From assembly GCF_022213065.1 (NCBI RefSeq), contig NZ_JAKLJA010000027.1, forward strand, positions 43,066-107,065: a DNA stretch of 64,000 bases. Direction: 5' to 3'. Below are positions 1-9,376 of this stretch, one piece after another. The notes beneath the pieces are model-generated. The model searched no databases and was not told the DNA's origin. It saw only the letters and a program-made list of their open reading frames with translations. The first letter of the stretch is position 1, and the number at the start of each line of letters is the position of its first letter. The position numbers and the translations under genes were made by a program. Origin of the DNA: Paraburkholderia tagetis. Lineage in GTDB: Bacteria > Pseudomonadota > Gammaproteobacteria > Burkholderiales > Burkholderiaceae.

Positions 1-2
1 GC

Positions 3-713
3 GACGAGATCGCGCGCGAGGACCCGCATCGCTTCGCCATGCCGCTCTGGGCCTGCGCCGCGCTCGCCGTGCTGGTGGGCTTCGGCGTGTATGTCGGGTT
101 CGATCTCGCGCTGGCGGGGCGCTCGGACAAGGCGTTCTCGACGATCGGCAGATTGCAGATTCCGGGCGTGCGCCTCCAGGCCGCCGAGCCGCAGGCGGTT
201 CATCCGATGCCGCCGCCACGGCTTGCGGGCTTCCTCGCGCCGGAGATCGCCGAGGGGCTCGTGGCAGTGCGCGATGCCGCCGATCGCAGCGTGATCGTGC
301 TGCGTGGCGACGGCCTGTTCGAATCGGGTTCTGCCACGGTGATCGACCGATACCAGCCGACGCTCGCGCGCGTGGCGGCCGCGCTCGCGAGCGTGCCGGG
401 CGCCGTCGTCGTGGCCGGGTATACGGACAACGTGCCGGTGCACAGCGCGCGCTTTCCGTCGAACTGGGACCTCTCGGTCGAGCGCGCCCGCGCCGTGGCG
501 GGCATTCTTGCCGCGCGTCTGGGCGACGCCGCGCGCGTGCGCGCCGAAGGGCGCGGCGCGACCGATCCCGTGGCGCCCAACGACAGCGCTGCCAACCGCG
601 CGCGCAACCGGCGCGTGGAAATCACCTTGCTCGCCGCGCCGCCGAAGCTCGCGGCATCGGGCGAGGGTATGGGCGGGGCCACGGGTAAGGCCACTGAGGG
701 AGGTGCGCAATGA
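3..713 (+). CDS. tssL: Type VI secretion protein TssL with C-terminal OmpA domain (5' partial)
   Basis: The reading frame is open at the left edge, so the cytoplasmic DotU/IcmH-type part is missing. What remains starts just before one hydrophobic segment (WACAALAVLVGFGVYVGF), which would cross the inner membrane, followed by a periplasmic OmpA-like peptidoglycan-binding domain with the motifs GYTDNVP, NWDLSVERARAV and NRARNRRVEI. TssL is the inner-membrane partner of TssM and TssJ in the T6SS membrane complex, and the OmpA domain would anchor that complex to the cell wall. Its stop codon overlaps the tssM start (ATGA), and the T6SS genes that follow support the call. A stand-alone OmpA protein is possible but unlikely given the preceding membrane segment and position. 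Confidence 0.88.
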   Translation, partial: DEIAREDPHRFAMPLWACAALAVLVGFGVYVGFDLALAGRSDKAFSTIGRLQIPGVRLQAAEPQAVHPMPPPRLAGFLAPEIAEGLVAVRDAADRSVIVLRGDGLFESGSATVIDRYQPTLARVAAALASVPGAVVVAGYTDNVPVHSARFPSNWDLSVERARAVAGILAARLGDAARVRAEGRGATDPVAPNDSAANRARNRRVEITLLAAPPKLAASGEGMGGATGKATEGGAQ

Positions 714-3700
714 GCCGCGTGGGGCGTTCGGCATGGCACGCGCTGCGCGCGCTCGTGAGCCCGCGCGTGTGGGCCGTCGTCGGCCTCATTGCGCTTGCGG
801 CGCTGATCTGGCTCGTGGGGCCGCTGATCGCCATTGGCACGTCCCGGCCGCTCGACAGCGTGCTCGCGCGCGTGGTCCTCATCGTGTTGATCTTCGCGGC
901 GTGGGCGGCGCGCGTGGGGTATCGGCGCTGGCGCGCTGCGCAACTGAACGCGCAGTTGCTGAGCCAGTTGCGCGAGCCCGTGAATAGCCGCGCCGCGCCC
1001 GAGGAGGAAGCGCCACACGCACAGGAGCTGCGCAGCCGCTTCGACGAGGCCGCGCGCCTTCTGCGCAGCGCGCGTCTCGGGAGCGTGCAGCACGGCGCGC
1101 AGTATGCCGATCAGGGCGGCGCGCAGGGCGGCCAGGGTTTGCGCGGGCGCGTCGGCCGCTGGTTCGACGGCCTCACGCGCCAGTATCTCTATCAGTTGCC
1201 GTGGTACGTCTTTATCGGCGCGCCCGGCTCGGGCAAGACCACGGCGCTGGTCAACTCGGGCCTCACGTTCCCGCTCGCCGAGCAGTTCGGCAAGGCCGCG
1301 ATTCGCGGCGTGGGCGGCACGCGCCACTGCGACTGGTGGTTCACCAACGAAGCCGTCCTGATCGACACGGCGGGCCGCTATGCCACGCACGAAAGCAATC
1401 GCGCGCTCGATCAGGACGAGTGGTCCGGCTTTCTCGCGCTGCTCAAGAAGTACCGCGTGCGCCAGCCGCTGAACGGCGCACTGCTGACGATCAGCGTCTC
1501 CGATCTGCTGGGCGCTTCCGAAGTCGAGCGCACCGGCCATGCGATGGCGCTGCGCAAGCGCTTGCAGGAGTTGCGCACGGAGCTGGGCATCCAGTTCCCT
1601 GTCTATGTGCTCGTGACCAAGGCGGACCTGCTCTCGGGCTTCACCGACTACTTCGCGCGCCTGAACCGCACCGAGCGCGCGCAGGTGTGGGGCTTCACGA
1701 TCCCCCTCGCGCAGACCGAGGCGCGCGACTTCAATCTGCGCACCGTGTTCGACCGCGAATACCGGCTGCTGCACCGGCGTTTGAACGACGCGCTGCCCGA
1801 GCTCTTCACCGCCGAGCCCGACGCGCGCCGGCGCGAGCTTATCTATTCGCTGCCGCAGCAATTCATCGGCTTGCAGGAGGTGCTCGGGCAATTCGTCGAG
1901 CAGGTGTTCTCGACCTCGCGCTTCGACGCCATGCCGCTCTTGCGCGGCGTCTACTTCACGAGCGGCACGCAAGAGGGCACCGTGTTCGATCGCGTGATGG
2001 GCGGCATCAAACGCTTTCTCAAGATCGATGGCGTGCCGCCCGCGCCTCACGCGGTGTCGTCGGCGGCGAGCGGGCGCAGCTTCTTCCTCAAGGATCTGTT
2101 GCAGGAATTGATCTTCAAGGAGGCGCGCCTCGCCGGCACCGACCTGCGCTGGTATCAGCGCCAGCGCATGCTCGCGCTCGCCTGCTACGCGGTGCTCGCA
2201 CTGGTGCTGGTGGGCGCGCTGGCGGCGTGGGTGGGCAGCTACGCGCGCAATCGTGCGTATCTGGCCTCGGTGGAGGCGCGCGTGCCGCAGATCGACCGCG
2301 CGCTGCAAGGCGTGACGATCACCGATGCCGACAACATCGCGCGCGTGCTGCCGATGCTCGACGCGATGCGCAACATCGCGCACGTGGAGGGCGTCGATCC
2401 GTCCAACGCGCCGCTCGCGTATCGGTGGGGGCTGTTCCAGGGCGACAAGATCCAGTCGGCGGCCGATAACGTCTATCACCGCGCGCTGGACGAACTGCTG
2501 CTGCCGCTCGCCGCGCGGCGGCTCGAAACGGCGGTGCGCGATGCGCCGCCCGACGATCCCGCCTATGTCTACGCCGCGCTCAAGGCGTATCTGATGCTGT
2601 ACGACAGCGCCCATTACGATCCGGATTTCGTGCAGGCGGTGCTGGATCTGGAGATTGCCTCGACGTCCAGCACGCATCTGACGCCCGCGCAGCGCAACGA
2701 CCTGCGCGCGCACATGGCGGCGCTTTTCGCGGGCCGCGTGGTGGTCTCGCCGTTCGCGCAGAACGAGCAGATGGTGGCCGCCGCGCGCGACAAGCTCACG
2801 CAGCTCACCTTCGCGCAGCGGCTCTACGCGCAGCTTGCGCGCACGCTGCGCCCCGCTGCGGCGGCTTACGACGTGAACGCGACGCAGATGGCGGGCCCCT
2901 CGGGCGCGCTCGTGTTCCGGCGCGCGAGCGGCGCGAGCCTGAACGAGGGCGTGCCGGGGCTTTATACCTACGACGGCTACTGGAAGGTGTTCGACAAGCG
3001 CCTGGCGCCAGCGGTGGAAACCTTTGGCCGCGACGAAGTCTGGGTGCTGGGGCTGCGCGCGCCGGAGGCCACGACGCCGGCCGCCACGAACGCGCAAGCG
3101 AGAGACGTGCGCGCGCTCTACTTCGACGACTACATCCGGCGCTGGGACGGCTATCTCGGCGATCTGCGCCTGCAGGGCACGGCGTCGATCGCGCAGACCA
3201 CGCAGATTGCCCGCGTGCTGTCCTCGCAGGACTCGCCGCTCACGCGTCTCGCCGATGCCGCCGCGCGGCAGACCACGCTCACGCAGTACGCCGGTGGCGC
3301 GAGCGGGCTCGCTGCGGGCGCGCAGGACAAGGTGAACCAGGCGCGCGAATCGCTCGCACAGATCTTCGGCCAGCCGCAGGACGGTGGCGATTCCGGTGGC
3401 GATGCGGCGGGCGGCGACGCGCGGCCCGAAGCGGTGGTGGATGCGCACTTCGCGGGACTGCGCGAGTTCGGCGGCCAGGAGGGTGGCGGCGGTGGCGGCA
3501 CGAATGGTGGCGCGAATGGTGGCGCGAGCGGCGGCACGAACGGCGGCACGAACGGCGGCGGCACGAATGCGGCCATGAGCGCGGTGCTCAAGTCGATCGA
3601 CAACCTCTATACGTGGCTCACCGCCGCCGATGCCGCGCTGCGCGGCGGCGGGACGCCGCCGCAGTCGGACAGCGCCGATCAGATCCGCGCCGAAGCTGGC

Positions 3701-4522
3701 CGCATGCCTGCGCCGTTCCGGCAGATGCTCGGCGACCTCGCGAACGCCGCGCAGGGCAACGTCATGCACAACATCGACCAGAACCTCGCGCAAAGCGCGT
3801 CCGTCAACATCGGCGACTTCTGCCGGCAGGCCATCGCGGGGCGCTACCCGTTCGCCCGGGGCTCATCGCGCGACGTCGCGCCCGGCGACTTCGCGCGCCT
3901 GTTCGCGCCAGGCGGCCTCATGGACGAGTTCTTCCAGAAGAACCTCCAAAGCCGCGTGGATGCGAGCGTGCAGCCGTGGCGCTTCATCGGCGGCGCTGGG
4001 GGTGGGGCATCGGGTGTTGCTGGTGTTGCTGGCGCATCAGGCGCTCCAGGCGGTGCGTCGGGAGGTGGCGGACTGCTCGCCTCGTTCGAAAAGGCCGCTG
4101 TGATCCGCGACGCGTTCTTCGCTGGCGGCGCGCGCACGCCCACCATCAAGCTGGAGATCAAGCCGCTCGACATGGACCCGGACATCGCCGAATGGACGCT
4201 CGACGTGGACGGCCAGCAGGTGCGCTACGCACACGGCCCGCAGGCGCCCGTGACGGTGCAGTGGCCGGGGCCGCGCGGCATGAACCAGGTGCGCTTGCAG
4301 ATCGTCGAGCAATCGGGCGCGACCGATGGCTTCGTGACCGAGGGGCCGTGGGCGCTCATGCGCCTTTTCGATCGCGCCGCGTCAGGCCGGGCCGCGCCCG
4401 ACCAGATGGTGGCCGGTTTCAACGTCGATCACCACGCCCTCGCCATGCAGGTGACGGCGGACAGCGTGCGCAATCCCTTGCGTCTCGCTCAACTGGAGTC
4501 GTTTTCGTGTCCGGGGAAATGA
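710..4522 (+). CDS. tssM: Type VI secretion protein TssM (IcmF)
   Basis: At 1270 residues this is the normal size for TssM, the large inner-membrane ring protein of the T6SS membrane complex. Two hydrophobic segments lie near residues 22-70 and a third near 487-515, matching the family layout of a cytoplasmic NTPase domain between the second and third segments. A Walker A motif, GAPGSGKTT, sits at residues 170-178 with the lysine at 176. After the third segment comes the long periplasmic part that contacts TssJ. Around residues 925-955 there is a low-complexity Gly/Asn/Thr stretch coded by 12-base repeats, probably a flexible loop. The start overlaps the tssL stop and the end overlaps the tagF start, so translation is likely coupled. 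Confidence 0.97.
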   Translation: MSRVGRSAWHALRALVSPRVWAVVGLIALAALIWLVGPLIAIGTSRPLDSVLARVVLIVLIFAAWAARVGYRRWRAAQLNAQLLSQLREPVNSRAAPEEEAPHAQELRSRFDEAARLLRSARLGSVQHGAQYADQGGAQGGQGLRGRVGRWFDGLTRQYLYQLPWYVFIGAPGSGKTTALVNSGLTFPLAEQFGKAAIRGVGGTRHCDWWFTNEAVLIDTAGRYATHESNRALDQDEWSGFLALLKKYRVRQPLNGALLTISVSDLLGASEVERTGHAMALRKRLQELRTELGIQFPVYVLVTKADLLSGFTDYFARLNRTERAQVWGFTIPLAQTEARDFNLRTVFDREYRLLHRRLNDALPELFTAEPDARRRELIYSLPQQFIGLQEVLGQFVEQVFSTSRFDAMPLLRGVYFTSGTQEGTVFDRVMGGIKRFLKIDGVPPAPHAVSSAASGRSFFLKDLLQELIFKEARLAGTDLRWYQRQRMLALACYAVLALVLVGALAAWVGSYARNRAYLASVEARVPQIDRALQGVTITDADNIARVLPMLDAMRNIAHVEGVDPSNAPLAYRWGLFQGDKIQSAADNVYHRALDELLLPLAARRLETAVRDAPPDDPAYVYAALKAYLMLYDSAHYDPDFVQAVLDLEIASTSSTHLTPAQRNDLRAHMAALFAGRVVVSPFAQNEQMVAAARDKLTQLTFAQRLYAQLARTLRPAAAAYDVNATQMAGPSGALVFRRASGASLNEGVPGLYTYDGYWKVFDKRLAPAVETFGRDEVWVLGLRAPEATTPAATNAQARDVRALYFDDYIRRWDGYLGDLRLQGTASIAQTTQIARVLSSQDSPLTRLADAAARQTTLTQYAGGASGLAAGAQDKVNQARESLAQIFGQPQDGGDSGGDAAGGDARPEAVVDAHFAGLREFGGQEGGGGGGTNGGANGGASGGTNGGTNGGGTNAAMSAVLKSIDNLYTWLTAADAALRGGGTPPQSDSADQIRAEAGRMPAPFRQMLGDLANAAQGNVMHNIDQNLAQSASVNIGDFCRQAIAGRYPFARGSSRDVAPGDFARLFAPGGLMDEFFQKNLQSRVDASVQPWRFIGGAGGGASGVAGVAGASGAPGGASGGGGLLASFEKAAVIRDAFFAGGARTPTIKLEIKPLDMDPDIAEWTLDVDGQQVRYAHGPQAPVTVQWPGPRGMNQVRLQIVEQSGATDGFVTEGPWALMRLFDRAASGRAAPDQMVAGFNVDHHALAMQVTADSVRNPLRLAQLESFSCPGK

Positions 4523-5292
4523 TCATGAACGGCGCCTGCCTTGGCGCAGAACTCGCGTTGCCCGCCTGGTACGGCAAACTGCCGGGCGCGGGCGACTTCG
4601 TCGGCCGCCGCATGCAGGGGGCGCTGGCGCGCACGTGGGAGCAATGGCTCTCGCAAGGCATGGCGACAGGCCGCGCGAATCTCGACGCGCATGCGCCGCT
4701 CTGGAGCTTCGCCATTCCCGCTGGCAGCGGCGACGGCTGGGTGCAACTCGGCTGCGTGGCGCCGAGCCACGACCGGGTCGGGCGGCGTTATCCGCTCGTG
4801 GTCGTGCAGCCGTTCGCGCCGACCGGGTATGCGCGTGAGAGCGGACATGGGGTGCAGGGCGCGCGCGCGGGATCGGCGCTCGCCGGCGCCGACGCGCGTA
4901 TCCGCTTGATGGTCGCCATCGTGCGCGACGCGATACGCGGCGCGCTTGGGCCCGAGGACTTCGACAGGGCGCTTGCGCGGGGCCTGCGGGACGACGCGGA
5001 TTCGGGCGCGGATGCGTTGCGCGTCGATGCATTGAGCGCGTCGGGTGCCGAGGCTTCGGACGCCGAGGCTTCGGGCGGTGATCAGTCGAGCGTCGATGCG
5101 TCGGACGTCGAGGCTTCGGCCACTGCCGGAGGCTGGCCGAATCTCTGGGAGTACTTCGATCCGAACGGCATGACGAGCTTCTGGTGGACCGATGCCGACG
5201 ATGGCGCGCCGCGCACCGATGTCCACACCGGCGGGCTCGATGCCGCGCTGTTCCAGCGGCTCTTCGGCGAGCCGGGGGGAGGACGGCCATGA
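4519..5292 (+). CDS. tagF: Type VI secretion-associated protein TagF (ImpM family)
   Basis: The 257-residue product begins with the ImpM/TagF signature: a short lead-in, then PAWYGKLPGAGDFVGRR and a WEQWL motif. The middle (SHDRVGRRYPLVVVQPF) and an aromatic-rich stretch (SLWEYFDPNGMTSFWW in the translation, near residues 210-230) are also family-like. In Pseudomonas aeruginosa TagF is a post-translational repressor of T6SS assembly that acts through Fha. Here it sits between tssM and a Ser/Thr kinase, so the operon carries an on/off pair. I chose ATG 4519, which overlaps the tssM stop as ATGA; a GTG at 4507 is also in frame. Residues about 165-205 are low-complexity, rich in Ser, Asp, Ala and Val. 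Confidence 0.93.
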   Translation: MIMNGACLGAELALPAWYGKLPGAGDFVGRRMQGALARTWEQWLSQGMATGRANLDAHAPLWSFAIPAGSGDGWVQLGCVAPSHDRVGRRYPLVVVQPFAPTGYARESGHGVQGARAGSALAGADARIRLMVAIVRDAIRGALGPEDFDRALARGLRDDADSGADALRVDALSASGAEASDAEASGGDQSSVDASDVEASATAGGWPNLWEYFDPNGMTSFWWTDADDGAPRTDVHTGGLDAALFQRLFGEPGGGRP

Positions 5293-7334
5293 CCGACTCG
5301 CACTACGCCGAAGCCGCGCCTCACACGGCGCGCGCAGGTTTGCAAGGAAGCTCGCAAAGTGGTTCACAAGGTCACGCGCAAGCGGGCGGCGATGGCGTGC
5401 GGCCGTTGCCGAACGGCCACCGGCTGGCGGGCTTCGAGCTCGACTCGGTGCTGGGCACGGGCGGCTTCGGCATCGTCTATCGGGCGTTCGATCGCACCTT
5501 GCAGCGCGCGGTCGCGCTCAAGGAATACATGCCCGCGATGCTGGCGTCGCGCGCCGGCGACTTCACGGTCGCGCTGCGCGCCGCGCGCTTCTCGCAAGCC
5601 TTCGATGCGGGGCGTGCCGCATTCCTGAACGAAGCGCGCCTGCTCGCGCAATTCGATCATCCGGGTCTCGTGAAGGTGCTGCACTTCTGGGAGAGCCACG
5701 GCACCGCCTACATGGTGATGCCGTTCTACGAAGGCCAGACGCTCGAGCAACTGCACAAGGGCGGCAAGCGGATGAGCGAGCCGGCGCTGCTGCGCATGCT
5801 GGCGTCGGTGCTTGGGGCGCTCGACGTGCTGCATCGCGCGCAGTGCTTTCATCGCGACATCTCGCTCGACAACATCCTGATCCTGCCGAACGGCAATCCG
5901 GTGCTGCTCGACTTCGGCGCGGCGCGCAAGCTGATTGGCGACCTGGTCGACGAGACCGCGATGATGCTCAAGCCCGGCTACGCGCCGATCGAGCAATACA
6001 CCGACGATCCCGCGTTCAGGCAGGGTCCGTGGACCGATATCTATGCGCTGGGTGCGCTCGCGCATGCGCTGATGACGGGCGAGCTGCCGCCGGCGGCAGT
6101 GGTGCGCAGCATTCAGGATCAGTACCGGCCACTGGCGGGGCGCGAGGAGGCTGGCGGCGAGCACGAACATGAGCATGAACATGGGCACGAGCATGAGCAT
6201 GCGCATGAGCACTACAGCGAGCGCGTGAGGGCCGCCATCGACCATGCGCTTGCGCTGCGGATCGAGGATCGGCCAGAGTCGGTGGTGGCGTTCGCCCAGG
6301 CGCTCGGTCTGCACGAGCCTGCGCCGGGGGTGTTCGTGCCCGCCGGGTATGATGCGCCGGCACGGGTGGCGCATCATGGCGGCGAGCGCGGCGGGGCGGT
6401 TGCGGGTGCTGTGGCGGGTGAGGTTGTGGCGCGGGACTCGATTGCTGGAGAACCGAGAGAGTCGCGGGACGCGGTGAAGGATGGGGGCGATGCGAGGGTG
6501 TCTGACACACCGACGCCTCACGCCGAAAAGCCTTCGGATATCGTGGCGAATGCGCAGGCGGCGTCGAAGTCGGCGGTAGCCACATCGGAAGCAAGCATGC
6601 GCGAGGGCGAATCGGCACAGGCGCAACCGCAGGCGCAACCCGTAACACAGCAATCGACCAGCAATCCTTCTGCGCCCGATATCGCGCAACAAAGCCGTTC
6701 GACATCCGAATCATCTGCGTCGCGCTTCACATGGCGGGCGATGCGCTTCCCCGTCCTGATCTTGCTGCTTGTTCTCGCGGTAGGCATACCGGCGCTGCGC
6801 TACGCGATCCGCACGCCGGCCGGCTCCACGCAGACCGCTGCAAACCGCAGCGCGCCCGCCGCACCTGCCGCACCCGCTGCACCCGCTGCACCGGCGAGCC
6901 ACGCAGCGACCTTGGCGCTCGCGGCTCCCTCCGCCAACACGCCCGCGCAACCGGCCACGAGCGGTGCTGCTAATCCGGCTGCGCAGGCGCAGCAGCAACC
7001 AGGTACGACCACCTCTGGCGCGGCGACGCCCGGCTCCAGCCCTGCGCCCGCCACGCCCGCTCAGGTCGAGCACCCGCCCCGGACATCGATTCCGCCCAAC
7101 GTGCGCCTACCCGCGCCGATGCGTCCCGTGCGCGTGCGCTTCCAGGTGCTGCCGTGGGGCGAGGTCTACGTCGACGGCGTGAGGCGCGGCGTGAGTCCGC
7201 CGTTTCATACGGCGAGCCTTTCGCCGGGCACCCATCGCATCGAGATCCGCAATGGCTCGCTCAAGCCTTACGTGCGGACGGTGACGCTCGATGCGGGCAG
7301 CCCACCGCTCGATATCAGCTACAAGTTCGAGTAA
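5289..7334 (+). CDS. T6SS-linked Ser/Thr protein kinase with PEGA-like C-terminus
   Basis: This 681-residue protein starts with a Hanks-type kinase domain (about residues 40-345): glycine loop GTGGFGIVYRAF, ATP-anchoring lysine in ALKEYMP, catalytic HRDISLDNILI and metal-binding DFGAAR. Unusually, residues 291-308 are an alternating His/Glu run with nine histidines, placed late in the kinase C-lobe. A long Ala/Ser/Pro-rich linker, one membrane segment near 485-505, and a C-terminal PEGA-like beta domain (VYVDGVRRGVSPPF) follow. By analogy with PpkA it would phosphorylate an Fha-type scaffold and start T6SS assembly, opposing TagF. No phosphatase (PppA) or FHA gene is visible in the window. 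The start overlaps the tagF stop as ATGA. Confidence 0.92.
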   Translation: MTDSHYAEAAPHTARAGLQGSSQSGSQGHAQAGGDGVRPLPNGHRLAGFELDSVLGTGGFGIVYRAFDRTLQRAVALKEYMPAMLASRAGDFTVALRAARFSQAFDAGRAAFLNEARLLAQFDHPGLVKVLHFWESHGTAYMVMPFYEGQTLEQLHKGGKRMSEPALLRMLASVLGALDVLHRAQCFHRDISLDNILILPNGNPVLLDFGAARKLIGDLVDETAMMLKPGYAPIEQYTDDPAFRQGPWTDIYALGALAHALMTGELPPAAVVRSIQDQYRPLAGREEAGGEHEHEHEHGHEHEHAHEHYSERVRAAIDHALALRIEDRPESVVAFAQALGLHEPAPGVFVPAGYDAPARVAHHGGERGGAVAGAVAGEVVARDSIAGEPRESRDAVKDGGDARVSDTPTPHAEKPSDIVANAQAASKSAVATSEASMREGESAQAQPQAQPVTQQSTSNPSAPDIAQQSRSTSESSASRFTWRAMRFPVLILLLVLAVGIPALRYAIRTPAGSTQTAANRSAPAAPAAPAAPAAPASHAATLALAAPSANTPAQPATSGAANPAAQAQQQPGTTTSGAATPGSSPAPATPAQVEHPPRTSIPPNVRLPAPMRPVRVRFQVLPWGEVYVDGVRRGVSPPFHTASLSPGTHRIEIRNGSLKPYVRTVTLDAGSPPLDISYKFE

Positions 7335-7354
7335 TTGCGCCAAGGAGCCGAACG

Positions 7355-8470
7355 ATGATCGAAATCCTGCTCGCACCGATCAGCGCCGCAGCGCCGTGCG
7401 GACCGGACCTCGAATACGACGCCGATTTTCTGGCGTTGCAGCGCTGCGCCACGGCGAGACCCGAGGAGCAGTACGGCGATGTGCTCATCGCCGCGCAGTC
7501 GCCCGCATGGCGCGAGGTCGAGCGCCTCGCGCTCGCCTTGCTCGCGCGCACGAAGGACCTGCGCGTGGTCGTGCCGCTCACCTGGGCGTGGATCGACAGC
7601 CGTGGGCTGCAAGGCTACGCGGACGGCTTGCGGCTCGCATCGGCGTTGCTCGACGCGTACTGGGAGCCGCTGCATCCGGCGCTGATCGTCGAAGGCGAAG
7701 CCGATCCGCTGCCGCGCTTCAATGCGCTGGCGGAACTGGCCGGTCCTCAGGGCTGCGTGCGCGCGGCGCGCGACCAGTCGCTGCTGGGAACGCTGAGCGT
7801 GAGCGCCGCCGTGGAGTTGATGCAGCAAGGCGAGAGCGGTGAAAGCGGCAATGCCAGCAGTTCAGGTAGTAGCGCTAACCATTACGCTGGCGGGCGCGAA
7901 CGCCTCGTGCGCGAATTGCGCGAGGCGTTCGCGGCGGGCAACCCCGTGGTGCTGGCGGCGCTCGCGGTGCGGGAGCAACTGGCGGCGTTGCGGCACAGGG
8001 TGCGCGAGCGGCTTGGCGACGCGTGGACGCTCGATGCGAGCGCCTTCGAACGGCAGCTAGAGGCGCTGGCCGCCGAACTGCCGCGGAACATCGCACAACC
8101 GCAAGCGCCCGATGCAGCACCAGCGATGCCCGACATAGCGGAGCAAAGTGCGATGCAGAGCCCGTTGCAAGCTGCGTCACCGCAGCAGCGCGCGGCGGGA
8201 CCACCCGCCACAAACTTCACCATCAGTCCAGCCACAAACGGCGCGGCATGGCGCGACGCCGAGATTTCGAGCCGCGCCGATATCGATTTCGGGCTCGAAA
8301 AGATGTGCCGTTACCTCGAATTGCACGAGCCGAGCCACCCGGCGCCCATTTTTCTGCGCCGTGCGCAACGCCTGCTCTCGCTGAACTTCTACGAGATCTT
8401 TCGTGACATCGCGCCGGAGAGCGTGCGGGAGCTCGATCACCTGAGCGGAAATCGCAATGAATCGGCGTAG
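7355..8470 (+). CDS. tssA: Type VI secretion protein TssA (ImpA)
   Basis: The 371-residue product opens with the ImpA N-terminal domain (PISAAAPCGPDLEYDADF, then a WREVERLALALLARTKDLR stretch and YWEPLHP). Its C-terminus carries the usual TssA ending with SHPAPIFLRRAQRLLSLNF and a short acidic tail. TssA guides baseplate docking and tail-sheath growth in T6SS. Residues about 250-310 form an Ala/Gln/Pro-rich linker between the two domains. ATG 7355 has a good ribosome site (CAAGGAG) 9 bases upstream, 20 bases after the kinase stop. It is the last gene before a 279-base repeat-bearing spacer. Confidence 0.93.
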   Translation: MIEILLAPISAAAPCGPDLEYDADFLALQRCATARPEEQYGDVLIAAQSPAWREVERLALALLARTKDLRVVVPLTWAWIDSRGLQGYADGLRLASALLDAYWEPLHPALIVEGEADPLPRFNALAELAGPQGCVRAARDQSLLGTLSVSAAVELMQQGESGESGNASSSGSSANHYAGGRERLVRELREAFAAGNPVVLAALAVREQLAALRHRVRERLGDAWTLDASAFERQLEALAAELPRNIAQPQAPDAAPAMPDIAEQSAMQSPLQAASPQQRAAGPPATNFTISPATNGAAWRDAEISSRADIDFGLEKMCRYLELHEPSHPAPIFLRRAQRLLSLNFYEIFRDIAPESVRELDHLSGNRNESA

Positions 8471-8564
8471 TGAATGCAGTGAATCGCCACGGTGAATCGG
8501 TGCAATGAGCAGCCCAGATCGATCAGCGGTGCTGAACCGCCGTGCTGGATCGAAGCGCCGAACC

Positions 8565-8639
8565 GCAGGACTCAACCGGAGCATTCAACCGGAGCATTCA
8601 ACCGCAGTACCAACCACAGGACCAACCGCAGTACCAACT
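8565..8639 (+). repeat. Tandem 12-13 bp repeats in the tssA-tssB spacer
   Basis: The 279-base gap between tssA and tssB holds at least six consecutive units ending in CAACC or CAACT: three 13-base units (two are exact copies, 8578-8590 and 8591-8603) and then three 12-base units alternating GCAGTACCAACC and ACAGGACCAACC types. No convincing gene lies here. The tssB frame stays open through the repeats back to 8492, but without family similarity or a ribosome site. The spacer may hold a separate promoter for tssB onward; none could be assigned. Confidence 0.8.
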
Positions 8640-8749
8640 ACAGCGCGCGGCATCGGGAACCGCGCGGGAAATCAACATACGGATCGGCGCCGGCTTCGGC
8701 ACTGGCGGCGATCTGCTTGAGCGCACGGATTGCGCGGGAGTTGACTCAC

Positions 8750-9376
8750 ATGTCTCGTCACAAGTCATCGGAAGGCGGCCAGAAGTTCATCGCGCGCAAT
8801 CGCGCCCCGCGCGTGCAGATCGAGTACGACGTCGAGCTTTACGGCGCCGAGCAGAAGGTGCAGTTGCCGTTCGTGATGGGCGTGCTGGCCGATCTCGCGG
8901 GCAATCGCGGCGAGGCGCTGCCGGATCTGGCCGAGCGCCGCTTCATGGAGATCGACGTCGACAACTTCGACGATCGCATGAAGTCGATCGCGCCGGCGCT
9001 CGCGTTTCAGGTGCCCAACACGCTCACGGGCGACGGCACGATGAGTGTCGAACTCGCGTTTCGCAGCATCGACGACTTCGCGCCCGCTGCGCTCGCGCGC
9101 AAAGTCGAGCCGCTGCGGCGCTTGCTGGAGGCGCGCACGCAGCTCGCGAACCTGCTCTCGTACATGGACGGCAAGCGCGGCGCCGAGGAGCTGATCGCGC
9201 GGGCGCTGGGCAACCCGGCGCTGCTCGCCGAACTGGCGGAGGAAAACTCCCAGGAAAGCCCGCAGGAAAGCTCGCCACCGAATTCGCGGCCCAACGCGCT
9301 CGCCGCGCCACAAGCGCCGGGCCACGCAAGCGGGCCTCGCAACGCCGGACAGGAGGACGAAGATGAGCCGAAGTGA
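8750..9376 (+). CDS. tssB: Type VI secretion sheath small subunit TssB
   Basis: The 208-residue protein matches TssB (ImpB/VipA): N-terminal FIARNRAPRVQIEYDVELYG, then VLADLAG, FMEIDVDNFDDRM and LLSYMDGKRGAEEL. With TssC it forms the contractile sheath that drives the Hcp tube. Most family members are near 165 residues; the extra length is a C-terminal tail rich in Ser, Glu, Pro and Gln after about residue 165. ATG 8750 follows GCGGGAG, and the protein from this Met aligns with the family start, so upstream in-frame Met codons were rejected. Its 3' end overlaps tssC by 14 bases, which suggests coupled translation of the two sheath subunits. Confidence 0.95.
   Translation: MSRHKSSEGGQKFIARNRAPRVQIEYDVELYGAEQKVQLPFVMGVLADLAGNRGEALPDLAERRFMEIDVDNFDDRMKSIAPALAFQVPNTLTGDGTMSVELAFRSIDDFAPAALARKVEPLRRLLEARTQLANLLSYMDGKRGAEELIARALGNPALLAELAEENSQESPQESSPPNSRPNALAAPQAPGHASGPRNAGQEDEDEPK

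Noticed and set aside
200..3793. A 1197-codon open frame on the minus strand opposite tssL and tssM
   Set aside because: It is Arg/His/Ala-rich, has no domain, and mirrors the GC-rich third positions of the real T6SS genes on the + strand.
8492..8749. N-terminal extension of TssB through the spacer
   Set aside because: It is coded by tandem repeats, lacks similarity to TssB, and ATG 8750 has a proper ribosome site and family N-terminus.
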